Positions 18,099 to 26,925 of a stretch of 64,000 bases of DNA are shown in pieces. Source of the DNA: an uncultured Mucispirillum sp. (GTDB taxonomy: Bacteria > Chrysiogenota > Deferribacteres > Deferribacterales > Mucispirillaceae). Position 1 is the first letter of the stretch. The number at the start of each line of letters is the position of its first letter. The stretch spans positions 1-64,000 of the forward strand of contig CALUWN010000001.1 in the NCBI GenBank assembly GCA_944324495.1. The letters run 5' to 3'. A program made the position numbers and the translations under genes. Under the pieces are notes generated by a model. That model was not told where the DNA came from and made no database searches. It was given only the letters and a program-made list of their open reading frames with translations.

Positions 18099-18108
18099 TT
18101 TTATATGG

Positions 18109-18612
18109 TTATTTTAAGCATTTTGCAAAGTTTGTAAGTGTATCACCTGACAGCCTGTGGGTTGTCCATTCTGTCATTTTAACAGCCCCAATGCTTTCAT
18201 AAAAATCAAGAGATGGTTTATTCCAGTTTAAGCAGGTCCATTCCATTCTGCCACAGTTTCTTTCTTTTGCAGTGTGTGCTGCAAATGCAAGTAGAAGTTT
18301 ACCATAGCCTTTGCCACGTTTTTCAGGTATTACAAATAAATCTTCCACATATATACCTGCCCTGCCAACAAAAGTAGAGTAGTTATGAAAAAACATTATA
18401 AACCCAACAGGTTTGCCGTTTTCTTCACCAATATATGTTTCAGCTGTCTTTTTCTCAAAAAGCCATTCTTTTATCATTTCAGGGGTATTTACTACTTCAT
18501 CAAGCATTTTTTCATATTCTGCAATACCTCGTATAAGCTCATATATTGTAACAGCATCATCAATTTCTGCTTTTTTAATTCTAAAATCACCTTTTTCAAA
18601 CATTATTTCCAT
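18109..18612 (-). CDS. GNAT N-acetyltransferase, diamine/spermidine acetyltransferase-like
   Basis: The 167-residue protein has the GNAT fold with the acetyl-CoA motif VIPEKRGKGYGKLLL and the block DLFVIPEK before it. The end EWTCLNWNKPSLDFYESIGA is the pattern of spermidine/spermine N1-acetyltransferase relatives. The substrate is probably an amine or a small amino compound, but that is inference. Its ATG lies three bases after the upstream stop, behind AGGTAAT, so it is the last gene of a three-gene minus-strand operon. Confidence 0.85.
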   Translation of the reverse strand: MEIMFEKGDFRIKKAEIDDAVTIYELIRGIAEYEKMLDEVVNTPEMIKEWLFEKKTAETYIGEENGKPVGFIMFFHNYSTFVGRAGIYVEDLFVIPEKRGKGYGKLLLAFAAHTAKERNCGRMEWTCLNWNKPSLDFYESIGAVKMTEWTTHRLSGDTLTNFAKCLK

Positions 18613-18615
18613 AAA

Positions 18616-20385
18616 TTACCTGCCTAATAATTCTAATGCACGTATCATTGTAGGATGTCCTGTAGGAAAACGTGCTGTTCTATCTAATGCAAGCTCAATA
18701 AAACTTTCATCAACTGTTTTTTCAAGTTCATATGAATGTTTTACTATAAGATAAAGATATAAACCTATTGGGTTTGGTTTATCATCATCAAAAGTATCTC
18801 TAACTCTTTTTAAAGAATCAAGGTAAAGGATACCCTCTTGCATAAATTCGTTTTCTATTTCTTTTATTACTGCTTTTGCTGTTAATAAAAATTCATCTTC
18901 TTGAGTAAGTTCATAAAATTTTAATAAAGTTTCAAGAAAATAAACATGGTCAGAAAGTACTCTGTGGTTAATAATAAACTTATCCATAAAATTATTATCT
19001 TCACTTCCTGCATTTGCTTTAATGCTTTTATTTATTTCTTCTTCTAAAACATAAAGCCCTCTATAAACTCTGCCTTTATATGTAAGCAGGTGGGAAAGCT
19101 TGTGAAATAAAGCAAGAGCCTGCTCAAAATAATACTGCTCGTTTGTTGCAGAATATAAGTTTAAAAGGGCAGTGCAGAATAAGAAGTTATGGCCACTAAT
19201 TACTTTATTATCAGCCTGTGGAGCAGTTTTTACACTGTTTATTCTATCAGCTATTTTTCTAATGGAAACATCTAATGCTGCAGCTTTTATATATTCATTA
19301 TGTTTTAAGTAGATTACTCCGTTATGAACTCCAGCTTCTGTTGGAAAGTTTTTTAATTCTTTTTCATTAAGTACAGTAAAATCTCTATCTGTTACTTTAT
19401 AGTAATAGCCTTCTTCATAATCGCCGTTACTATTTTGAGAATCGGCATCTAGACTGTCTAAAAAGCCAAAATCAGTTCGCATTGAATTATAAAGTATAAA
19501 ATCAATTGCCTTTTGTGCTGTATATAAATAAAACCTGTTATGAGTATTTTCATAAAGGTTCAGCAGAAAACTAGATATTAATGAATTATCTGAAAGCATT
19601 TTTTCAAAATGGGGCATTTGCCACATTCTATCAACAGTATATCTAAAAAAGCCACCAAAAATATGGTCGCATATACCCATAGTACACATTTTATCTGCTG
19701 TATTAATTATAAAATTTGCATAATCATCATCACTAAAATTATCTAATAAATAATTCATAGAAGTAATATAAGGAAATTTTGCACCTTCTCTAAAGCCAAA
19801 AAACAGTGGGTCAAAAATTTTTGTAAATTCGTTTTTTCTGTAGGCTGTTTTTTTATCTTCAGGTAAAATGGCAGGTGATATATTATAAAATGATGAAATA
19901 AAATCATTTCTTGTTTTTACTACTTTTTCAACTTTTTCATATTTATTATTATATATTTCACTAATATTATTTAGCACATCTTTAAAAGCAGGGCGTCCTT
20001 TTCCTTTTTCTTTAGGAAAATATGTGCCTGCATAAAAGGGTTCTTTTTTAGGCGTTAAAAAGACAGATAATGGCCAGCCACCGTCTTCCCCTGTGGATTG
20101 AATATAAAACTGGTATTCTTTATCCACATCTGGAAACTCATCTTTATCCATTTTTACAGGTATAAATTTTTCATTTAATATATCAGAAGTAGCTTTATCT
20201 TCAAAGGATTCTTTTTCCATTACCCTGCACCAGTGGCATGAAGAGTAGCCTATACTTAAAAAAATAGACTTGTTTTCTTTTACTGCTAAATCAAATGTAT
20301 CTTGATTCCATGCCTGCCAGCATACAGGGTTTTCTGCATGCCTAAGCAGATATAGAGATTTTTCATATTTTAACTTATTTTCCAT
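18616..20385 (-). CDS. SPATA20/YyaL-like thioredoxin-fold protein (DUF255)
   Basis: The N-terminal domain (about 1-165) is thioredoxin-like with the family stretch LLRHAENPVCWQAWN and the CxxC motif in SSCHWCRVMEKESF. Relatives normally have CHWCHVM, so His is replaced by Arg here. The rest (about 190-589) is the alpha/alpha toroid domain (six-hairpin glycosidase-like), with FPTEAGVHNGVIYL and related helices. The function of the family is not established; some are called thymidylate kinase-like or N-acylglucosamine 2-epimerase-like by fold only. It lies between nhaC and the GNAT gene, 17 bases after nhaC. Confidence 0.85.
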   Translation of the reverse strand: MENKLKYEKSLYLLRHAENPVCWQAWNQDTFDLAVKENKSIFLSIGYSSCHWCRVMEKESFEDKATSDILNEKFIPVKMDKDEFPDVDKEYQFYIQSTGEDGGWPLSVFLTPKKEPFYAGTYFPKEKGKGRPAFKDVLNNISEIYNNKYEKVEKVVKTRNDFISSFYNISPAILPEDKKTAYRKNEFTKIFDPLFFGFREGAKFPYITSMNYLLDNFSDDDYANFIINTADKMCTMGICDHIFGGFFRYTVDRMWQMPHFEKMLSDNSLISSFLLNLYENTHNRFYLYTAQKAIDFILYNSMRTDFGFLDSLDADSQNSNGDYEEGYYYKVTDRDFTVLNEKELKNFPTEAGVHNGVIYLKHNEYIKAAALDVSIRKIADRINSVKTAPQADNKVISGHNFLFCTALLNLYSATNEQYYFEQALALFHKLSHLLTYKGRVYRGLYVLEEEINKSIKANAGSEDNNFMDKFIINHRVLSDHVYFLETLLKFYELTQEDEFLLTAKAVIKEIENEFMQEGILYLDSLKRVRDTFDDDKPNPIGLYLYLIVKHSYELEKTVDESFIELALDRTARFPTGHPTMIRALELLGR

Positions 20386-20402
20386 ATTTTATAACCTAAT
20401 AA

Positions 20403-21962
20403 TTAATCATCACCATAAAGCATAGTATTACGTTTATGGAGTATAACAAGAAATACCACTAACAGCACTATTGAAATACCAAATGATAAAATCCAGCTTT
20501 CTGTAAGACCTGCAACAATAAATCCAATAAACGAAGTAACTGCCACAAGAACTGCGTATGGAATTTGCGTTGATACGTGGTCTATATGGATACAGCCTGC
20601 CCCTGTTGATGAAAGTATGGTGGTATCAGAAATAGGTGAGCAGTGGTCACCAAAAACAGAACCAGCAAGAGTTGCTGCAATATTTATAACTAAAAGTTCA
20701 GGAGCTGCATGATTTGAAACTTCTATCATAATAGGTATTAATATACCAAAAGTACCCCAAGATGTACCAATAGAAAATGATAAAAGAGAAGCAATTATAA
20801 AAACAATTGCAGGAATAAGCATAACAGGCATATTAGAATCTTTTACAAGAGAGCTTACATACTGCCCTGTTGCTAAAACTTCACATACGCCTTTAATAGT
20901 CCAAGCAAAAGTTAATATAACACAGGCTAAAGCCATAGCTTTTACACCTAAAATTGTGCCATCCATAAATGATTTTAATGAAAGTACTTGCCTTGGAATA
21001 AATAAGAAAAATGCAACTAATATTGCACCAAACCCACCCAATACAAGTGATTTTGTAGCTATAGTATCACCAAATGCTTGAAATAATGATTTGCCGCCTT
21101 GGAAATAACCACCAGTGTAAAGCATAGCAAGTACAGAAAAGATGATTAAAGCTATAATAGGTATAAGCAGGTCATAAACTTTTCCTTTTTCAGAAACTGG
21201 TTTATTAGAAAAATCTTCTGTGTGAGAATTATCCACAACAGCATCAGTAGTTAATTGATTATGCCTTGCTTTTCTTTCAAATTTAGCCATTGGTCCAAAA
21301 TCTAAATTCCAAATTGAAAGAATAAGTACCATTAATATTGTAAGAAGTGCATAAAAGTTAAAAGGAATTGTATCAATAAAAAGCCCCATTCTATCAATAT
21401 CTTCTGGGAAATATGTTAAAATAGAAGCAGCCCAGCTGGAAACTGGAGCAATAATACACACAGGGGCAGCCATAGCATCTATTAAATAAGCAAGTTTTTC
21501 TCTGGAGATTTTATATTTATCAGTAATAGGACGCATAACAGTACCAACTGTCAAGCAGTTAAAATAATCATCTATAAAAATAACTGCTCCTAAAACAGAT
21601 GTGGCAAGTTTTGCACCTATTGGTGATTTCACTTTTTTTGCTGCCCATTCACCATATGCTCTTGCACCACCTGCAATAGTGATAACTGCCACTAAAGCAC
21701 CTAATACACTCATAAATATAATCATCATTATATCAAAATGTTCTTCCATAATCACAAATATGTATTCAATAGAAAGCACAATTTTATGTAAAAAAGAAAA
21801 TGATGCGGCTTCTGTACCAGCAGGCATATTAAATGCATATATTAATGTACCTGAAAATACACCTAGTATAAGTGAAAATACCACCTGTCTTGTAATAAGT
21901 GCCAGTGCAATTGCAAAAACTGGCGGTATTATAGATAAAAGTCCAACATTTATTGCTTCCAC
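20403..21962 (-). CDS. nhaC: NhaC-family Na+/H+ antiporter
   Basis: A 519-residue polytopic membrane protein with about 11-12 hydrophobic segments. The family motifs are IDDYFNCLTVGTVMRP (with Asp residues likely to take part in ion binding), APVSSWAASI and GTSWGTFGILIPI, followed by FGDHCSPISDTTILSS. NhaC exchanges cytoplasmic Na+ for external H+. The start is GTG at 21962 with TAGGAG seven bases upstream. A cytoplasmic loop of charged residues lies around 225-260. It is the first gene of the three-gene minus-strand operon. Confidence 0.92.
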   Translation of the reverse strand: MEAINVGLLSIIPPVFAIALALITRQVVFSLILGVFSGTLIYAFNMPAGTEAASFSFLHKIVLSIEYIFVIMEEHFDIMMIIFMSVLGALVAVITIAGGARAYGEWAAKKVKSPIGAKLATSVLGAVIFIDDYFNCLTVGTVMRPITDKYKISREKLAYLIDAMAAPVCIIAPVSSWAASILTYFPEDIDRMGLFIDTIPFNFYALLTILMVLILSIWNLDFGPMAKFERKARHNQLTTDAVVDNSHTEDFSNKPVSEKGKVYDLLIPIIALIIFSVLAMLYTGGYFQGGKSLFQAFGDTIATKSLVLGGFGAILVAFFLFIPRQVLSLKSFMDGTILGVKAMALACVILTFAWTIKGVCEVLATGQYVSSLVKDSNMPVMLIPAIVFIIASLLSFSIGTSWGTFGILIPIMIEVSNHAAPELLVINIAATLAGSVFGDHCSPISDTTILSSTGAGCIHIDHVSTQIPYAVLVAVTSFIGFIVAGLTESWILSFGISIVLLVVFLVILHKRNTMLYGDD

Positions 21963-22077
21963 TAATCAACTCCTAAATATTAGAATAACATCAAATACTA
22001 TTATAATATAATAAATATAGCAACTATTATTTAATTATTGCCATAACTTTTGTTTAAAAAAATAAATAATTTAAAAT

Positions 22078-22104
22078 TAAAGATAAAAAAATATGAGCCG
22101 ATAT
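22078..22104 (+). promoter_or_regulatory. Sigma-28 (FliA) promoter for motAB-fli operon
   Basis: TAAAGATA (22078-22085), exactly 11 bases, then GCCGATAT (22097-22104). The consensus is TAAAGTTT-N11-GCCGATAA, so six of eight bases match at -35 and seven of eight at -10, with correct spacing. It lies 94 bases upstream of the motA ATG. No other such site was seen in the window. Confidence 0.8.
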
Positions 22105-22198
22105 TCAAATTATTATAGACAAATATTATTTTTAATAGTAGAAATATAGTATTATGTATTTCTTTTGGTACATATAAATTTTTTTTGGGTTGAGTGGT

Positions 22199-22963
22199 AT
22201 GGATTTAGGAACTATTGTAGGGTTAGTAATTGCATGGGTACTAGTAATATGGTCATTGGTGATTGGGGCTGGTATTGCTCCTTATATTGATTTTCCATCC
22301 TTTCTTATTACTGTGGGTGGTTCTATTGGTGTTGTTATATCGGCATTTCCAGTTGATAAGCTTATAACTGGTTTAAAGGCAGCTTCAAAAGCGTTTATAT
22401 ATATACCACAATCAGAGCAGAGTCTTATTTCTCAGCTTGTAGATTTTGCTGTTAAAGCTCGCCGTGATGGTATATTATCTCTTGAATCTGAAGAAGAAAA
22501 TATGAAAGATGAATTTCTAAAAAAAGGTATTCGCTTGGCAGTTGACGGTACTGAGCCAGAAGTTATTAGAACAGTACTTGAGATGGATTTTGAAAATATG
22601 GTTCAAAGGCACGAAGCAAATATAAGTGTTATTTCATATTTTACAGATATTGGTCCTGCAATGGGTATGATTGGTACACTTATTGGGCTTGTTGCCATGC
22701 TTTTAAACATGAGTGACCCTTCAGCTATTGGACCTGCTATGGCGGTTGCCTTAATTACTACATTTTACGGTTCTTTGATTGCCAATATGATTTCTACTCC
22801 AATAGCTACAAAGATGAAGATACGTTCTATGGAAGAACAACATTTGCGTGAGATAATGCTTGCTGGTATTATGGCTATTCAGTCTGGTGATAACCCTAGG
22901 ATTGTTGAACAAAAATTAAACGCATATTTACCACCTTCTCAGCGTAAATCTCAATTTGATTAG
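22199..22963 (+). CDS. motA: Flagellar motor stator protein MotA
   Basis: MotA forms the inner-membrane ring around MotB and couples ion flow to rotation. The 254-residue product has four membrane helices (1-20, 30-50, about 145-165 and 175-195). Its cytoplasmic loop carries the Arg and Glu residues that contact FliG (KARRDGILSLESEEENM, then GIRLAVDGTEPE). It ends with the helix-3/4 signature DIGPAMGMIGTLIGLVAML. I choose ATG 22199 (MDLGTIVGL is the usual start) over a TTG at 22190. It is the first gene of a seven-gene flagellar operon behind the sigma-28 promoter. Confidence 0.95.
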   Translation: MDLGTIVGLVIAWVLVIWSLVIGAGIAPYIDFPSFLITVGGSIGVVISAFPVDKLITGLKAASKAFIYIPQSEQSLISQLVDFAVKARRDGILSLESEEENMKDEFLKKGIRLAVDGTEPEVIRTVLEMDFENMVQRHEANISVISYFTDIGPAMGMIGTLIGLVAMLLNMSDPSAIGPAMAVALITTFYGSLIANMISTPIATKMKIRSMEEQHLREIMLAGIMAIQSGDNPRIVEQKLNAYLPPSQRKSQFD

Positions 22964-22978
22964 TTTTAGAGGTGTGTT

Positions 22979-23692
22979 GTGGCTAAAAAAAAATGCCCAG
23001 AATGTCCAAAAGGGGCACCAATGTGGATGACAACATTTTCTGATATGACAACACTGCTTTTAACATTTTTCGTTCTGCTATTGTCTATGGCAAACTTTGA
23101 TAAAGTAAAAATGGAGCAGTCATTCGGTATATTAAAGGGTTCTTCTGGTATTATGACAAATCCTAGTGTTACACCTTTAAGTCAAATGAATATTGTAGCT
23201 AAGCGTTCTTTAAAAGATACTGTTACAAGAACAGAAGAGCAGGTGGAAAGCCAAATTAAATCAATGATGCAGGCACAGAATATGGATAATATGGTTTCTG
23301 TTGTAAAAACAGATAAGGGTTTAAGTGTGCGTATTTTAGATTCTGCTTTGTTTAGGCCGGGTAGTGCTGAGCTTCTCCCTGAAGCTGGTCCTATTTTAGA
23401 TAAAATTATTAACATAGTGAAAGATTCTTCGTATTATATAAATATAGAAGGACATACAGATGATACAGGGGATTCTGATTTTAACTGGAAACTTTCAACA
23501 GACAGGTCTTTATCTGTTGTTAGGTATTTTGTAAATGCTGATTTTAACCCTGTGCGTCTTTCTGCTTCAGGTTACGGAGAATATCACCCTATACTTCCAA
23601 ACTATACAGACCAAAATAGAAGTATGAATAGAAGGGTTGAAATAAATATGGTTACTCCTGAATTTTCAGAAACAGGTAAAAGTACATTTTAA
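22979..23692 (+). CDS. motB: Flagellar motor stator protein MotB
   Basis: MotB anchors the stator to peptidoglycan and carries the ion-binding Asp. The single membrane helix MTTFSDMTTLLLTFFVLLLSM contains D22, the conserved stator aspartate. The C-terminal OmpA domain has the peptidoglycan-binding motif NIEGHTDDTGDSDFNWKLS with the TDRSLSVVRYF helix. The start is GTG at 22979 behind AGAGGTG. Four Cys-rich residues (KKCPEC) precede the helix. It lies 15 bases after motA. Confidence 0.95.
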   Translation: MAKKKCPECPKGAPMWMTTFSDMTTLLLTFFVLLLSMANFDKVKMEQSFGILKGSSGIMTNPSVTPLSQMNIVAKRSLKDTVTRTEEQVESQIKSMMQAQNMDNMVSVVKTDKGLSVRILDSALFRPGSAELLPEAGPILDKIINIVKDSSYYINIEGHTDDTGDSDFNWKLSTDRSLSVVRYFVNADFNPVRLSASGYGEYHPILPNYTDQNRSMNRRVEINMVTPEFSETGKSTF

Positions 23693-23720
23693 TATATTAT
23701 TTGGTTTTAGGAGGTATATA

Positions 23721-24317
23721 ATGCCAGAAGATAATGAAAATAATGAACAACAGCAGACAGCAAAAAAATCATCTAAATTAAAGTTGATTATTATTGGTGT
23801 TATTGCTTTAGTATTAATAATATTAATTTTAGTTGTTGTGTATTCTTTAGTACTTGCACCAAAAGATAATGAAGCTGCAGCTACTCAGGAACAAGCTCCT
23901 GCTGCTCAGGTGGCTGCACCTGCCCCTATGCCTCAGGTTCCTGCTGTACAACAGCCACAATTAGCACCAATGCCTTCAATGGATATGGGGATGAGTAGTA
24001 CGGAAATAGGGCAGATATATCCTATACCTACAATGAATGTAAACTTGGCAGACCCTACAGGGATTACTTATTTAGCTATTACTCTAGCTTTAGAGTTTGA
24101 CCCTAAAAATGCTGACCTTTTAGCAGAGATTGAAGCTAAAATGCCTAGAATATTAGATATGATAATTACAGTGCTATCATCAAAAGCATATGAAGAAATC
24201 TCAACTGCTCAAGGTAAAATAAACCTTCGTAATGAATTTTTACGCAGAATTAACTCAATGATGGCAAAAGGTAAATTATATAATGTATATATTACTGGGT
24301 TTACAGTACAAAGATAG
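23721..24317 (+). CDS. fliL: Flagellar basal body-associated protein FliL
   Basis: FliL surrounds the stator and supports torque. The product has a short charged N-terminus, a membrane helix (about 22-48, IIIGVIALVLIILILVVVYSLVL), a Pro/Ala-rich periplasmic linker (about 50-90), and the FliL domain (about 100-198) with YPIPTMNVNLADPTGITYL and LALEFDPKNADLL. The linker is longer than in E. coli FliL. AGGAGG precedes the ATG. Confidence 0.9.
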   Translation: MPEDNENNEQQQTAKKSSKLKLIIIGVIALVLIILILVVVYSLVLAPKDNEAAATQEQAPAAQVAAPAPMPQVPAVQQPQLAPMPSMDMGMSSTEIGQIYPIPTMNVNLADPTGITYLAITLALEFDPKNADLLAEIEAKMPRILDMIITVLSSKAYEEISTAQGKINLRNEFLRRINSMMAKGKLYNVYITGFTVQR

Positions 24318-24334
24318 TACTATTTAGGTGATTT

Positions 24335-24619
24335 ATGACCAGGGAAGAAATAAAAGAGATTTTTGGTGAAGTTCTTTTTGGTGTAAGTGTTGAGCTTGGC
24401 AGAAAGAAAGTTACAATAGGTGAGATGCTTAGATGGGAAAGCGGTACAATTATCCGTATGAATAAAACATCAGGTGAACCTGTTGATTTTCTTGTTAATG
24501 AAAAACCATTAGCTTATGGTGAGGTTATGGTGCTGGATGAGAAATTTGGCATACGTATAAGCGAAATATTAACAAAAGAACAGCTTGTAGAAAAATTTAA
24601 AGATGGGCTTTATGGCTAA
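24335..24619 (+). CDS. fliN: Flagellar switch protein FliN (SPOA domain)
   Basis: The 94-residue product consists of one SPOA domain: GVSVELGRKKVTIGEMLRW, then GEPVDFLVNEKPLAYGEVMVLDEKFGIRI. FliN multimers form the lower C-ring and bind FliM and the export apparatus. The N-terminal extension found in many FliN proteins is missing. It could be an export-linked FliN-type paralogue. AGGTGA lies before the ATG, and the end overlaps the fliO start. Confidence 0.9.
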   Translation: MTREEIKEIFGEVLFGVSVELGRKKVTIGEMLRWESGTIIRMNKTSGEPVDFLVNEKPLAYGEVMVLDEKFGIRISEILTKEQLVEKFKDGLYG

Positions 24620-25475
24620 GAAAATTCTTTTTCTAAGTATATTCTTAGTATATGCTTTTACTTCCTATGCAGCAGAATTAAAATCTACTGTTGAAGATAA
24701 TAAAGTAAGCTTTAAATTCACATTTCAAAAAGGGTATTCTGCTTTTGAGCAGCTTGCAGATGAAACAAGCAATACTCTTATATTCTCTTTTGATACATCA
24801 GAAAATTTGGTTTTTGAACGTGAAAATTACTTTGATATTCCAATAAAAAGTGCATATTTGACTACAAAAGACAGGAAACGTTTTTTTGTAGAGTTTAAGG
24901 ATACTCCAATTGAGCCAATAATTAATAAAACAGGAAAAGAAATATCTATTGTTTTTCCTATACCTGTAAATGCAACGCAGGATAATAATACAACTCTTGC
25001 TGTTCGTGCAGCTACACCTGTTCCTGCTGCTGGTAATAATAATGCTGGTGAAATAGGAGCAGGCAGCTATGCACGTATGCTTTTAGGTCTTACTTTTGTA
25101 TTAATTATTATTATGGTACTTTTTTGGATTTTAAAAGTATTTTATAAAAAACAGGTATATTCAGATATACCGGGTAGCGGCAGGCTTTTAGGAAAGGTTG
25201 ATTTAGAATTAAGAAAATCACTTTATTTCTATGAGATTGGTGATATTATATATATTATTGGCGTAACAGATAACAGTATGAATGTAATAGATAAAGTATT
25301 AGATGATGCAGAAGCTGCTAAAATTCGTGCAGGTTTTATTAAAAAGCATGATTTTAAAGGTTATATGAATTTCTTTAAAAGGAAAGAGCTTTTGGATGAT
25401 GATCTTTCATCTAGTAACGCTATGGTTGAAGAAAAGCTTAATAATATGCGTAAAAGAAGCAATAAGGTGGATTGA
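24612..25475 (+). CDS. fliO: Flagellar biosynthesis protein FliO with periplasmic N-terminal domain
   Basis: The product has a Sec signal peptide (to about residue 20, TSYAA), a beta-rich periplasmic domain (about 22-120) that resembles AMIN-type domains (SFKFTFQKGYSAFEQLADET, FSFDTSE), a membrane helix (about 155-180) and the cytoplasmic FliO domain (about 185-255) with SDIPGSGRLLGKVDLELRKSLYFYEIGD. FliO assists assembly of the FliP/Q/R export gate. The N-terminal domain makes it longer than the usual 110-140 residues. I choose ATG 24612 over the in-frame ATG at 24603, which lies further inside fliN. The two genes overlap by eight bases. Confidence 0.82.
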   Translation: MAKKILFLSIFLVYAFTSYAAELKSTVEDNKVSFKFTFQKGYSAFEQLADETSNTLIFSFDTSENLVFERENYFDIPIKSAYLTTKDRKRFFVEFKDTPIEPIINKTGKEISIVFPIPVNATQDNNTTLAVRAATPVPAAGNNNAGEIGAGSYARMLLGLTFVLIIIMVLFWILKVFYKKQVYSDIPGSGRLLGKVDLELRKSLYFYEIGDIIYIIGVTDNSMNVIDKVLDDAEAAKIRAGFIKKHDFKGYMNFFKRKELLDDDLSSSNAMVEEKLNNMRKRSNKVD

Positions 25476-25481
25476 TTTTAA

Positions 25482-26279
25482 GTGGCTGAATTTATTAAGA
25501 AACGGACATTAAAAAAAGCTTTACTTTTTGGTATAACCCTTGGTGTTGTATTTTTAGGTTTTGCAGGTGTAACCTATGCTCAGAACCAGACAATACCGAT
25601 ACCAACATTTAGGTTTGGAGTGGAAGGGGCAGAAACTCCGCAGGATGTTGCTTTTTCATTACAAGTTGTATTTATATTTACTATTTTAGCTCTTGCACCA
25701 TCTATTATTATGGTAATGACAAGTTTTACTAGAATTATCATAGTTTTTTCTTTTTTACGTACAGCTATGGGTACAAATACAATGCCACCAAACCAAATTT
25801 TAACAGGTATGGCATTACTTATTACATTTTATATAATGACACCTGTTTTATCAGAAATTAATAAAAATGCTTTTGCTCCATATGTTAACGAGGAGATTAC
25901 TTTTAAGCAGGCTGTAGAAGAAGCAAGAAAGCCAATGCGTGAGTTTTTACTTTATAATACAAGAGAGCAGGATTTAAGATTATTTATAGACCTTTCAAGA
26001 ACAGAACGCCCTAAAACAGTTGATGAAATACCCGATTTAGTACTAGTTGCAGCATTTGTTATGAGTGAAGTTCAGGTCGCTTTTCAAATAGGCTTTTTGC
26101 TGTTTTTGCCATTTTTAATAATTGATTTTGTAGTATCCAGCGTACTTCTTTCTATGGGTATGATGATGCTGCCACCTGTTATGATTTCAGTACCTTTTAA
26201 AATCTTGTTGTTTGTTTTAGTTGATGGTTGGTCGTTATTAATAACAGGGCTTGTTAATAGTTATAAAATAGCGGGGTAG
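25482..26279 (+). CDS. fliP: Flagellar type III export protein FliP
   Basis: FliP is the core of the export gate. The 265-residue product has a signal peptide (to about residue 33), three or four membrane helices and the family signature FVMSEVQVAFQIGFLLFLPFLIIDFVVSSVLLSMGM, readable in segments, plus SFTRIIIVFSFLRTAMGT. The start is GTG at 25482 with GGTGGA about ten bases upstream, a slightly long spacing. It follows fliO directly and precedes fliQ by three bases. Confidence 0.95.
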   Translation: MAEFIKKRTLKKALLFGITLGVVFLGFAGVTYAQNQTIPIPTFRFGVEGAETPQDVAFSLQVVFIFTILALAPSIIMVMTSFTRIIIVFSFLRTAMGTNTMPPNQILTGMALLITFYIMTPVLSEINKNAFAPYVNEEITFKQAVEEARKPMREFLLYNTREQDLRLFIDLSRTERPKTVDEIPDLVLVAAFVMSEVQVAFQIGFLLFLPFLIIDFVVSSVLLSMGMMMLPPVMISVPFKILLFVLVDGWSLLITGLVNSYKIAG

Positions 26280-26282
26280 CTT

Positions 26283-26555
26283 ATGAATGCTGATATTGTA
26301 GTTTCTTTAGTTGCAAAAGGGCTTGAATTAGCATTAATTATTTCTGCTCCTACACTAATAGCAGGGCTTGTTGTTGGTCTTTTAGTCAGCATATTTCAAG
26401 CCGTTACTCAAATACAAGAGATGACATTATCCTTTATTCCAAAAATTATTGTAATGGTAGTAATTATTGGTGTTACATTTCCTTGGATGCTTTCAACTTT
26501 AATAGAATATACTATGGCATTACTTCAAAATATGAATGCATATGTTGGTAAATAA
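26283..26555 (+). CDS. fliQ: Flagellar type III export protein FliQ
   Basis: FliQ is a small two-helix component of the export gate. The 90-residue product has helices at about 14-38 and 52-78 with the conserved GLVVGLLVSIFQAVTQIQEMTLSFIPKI. Length is standard. It is the last gene of this operon; fliR and flhB, which usually come next, are absent here and must be elsewhere in the genome if the system is complete. Confidence 0.95.
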   Translation: MNADIVVSLVAKGLELALIISAPTLIAGLVVGLLVSIFQAVTQIQEMTLSFIPKIIVMVVIIGVTFPWMLSTLIEYTMALLQNMNAYVGK

Positions 26556-26925
26556 AATAACTTTTTAACTTATATCTATCTTTCATAAACTTTTGTATCT
26601 AAAACTATTTTCTTAAAATAATTTCTGTTTGATTTGTTTCTTATTTTGTGCATAAGAGTTATCTGTAAATAAAAAAGTACAGAAAATATTACCAATGGTA
26701 CTTTTGCAGTACATTACTTATAAATTCATAAATTAAATATTTTATAATTTTGGAATATATTATTAATATCAGAAAATATTATATTTGAAATTATATTTTG
26801 ATATTTATAGTTATATATAGAAACAAATATTAAAAAAATACTAATTTAAATTATATACAGTCATACTATACTAATAAATATTAATGTATCTATAATTATA
26901 GTAGACTGTATAAGCTATAATGAAT
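26556..26925. other. AT-rich non-coding region between fliQ and a convergent gene
   Basis: No ORF with gene-like properties. A weak hairpin AAAAGTAC/GTACTTTT (26673-26705) may terminate the flagellar operon. An imperfect inverted repeat, TATACAGTCATACTATA (26854-26870) against TATAGTAGACTGTATA (26897-26912), has one bulged base and lies just before the stop of the minus-strand phosphoesterase gene. Confidence 0.5.
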
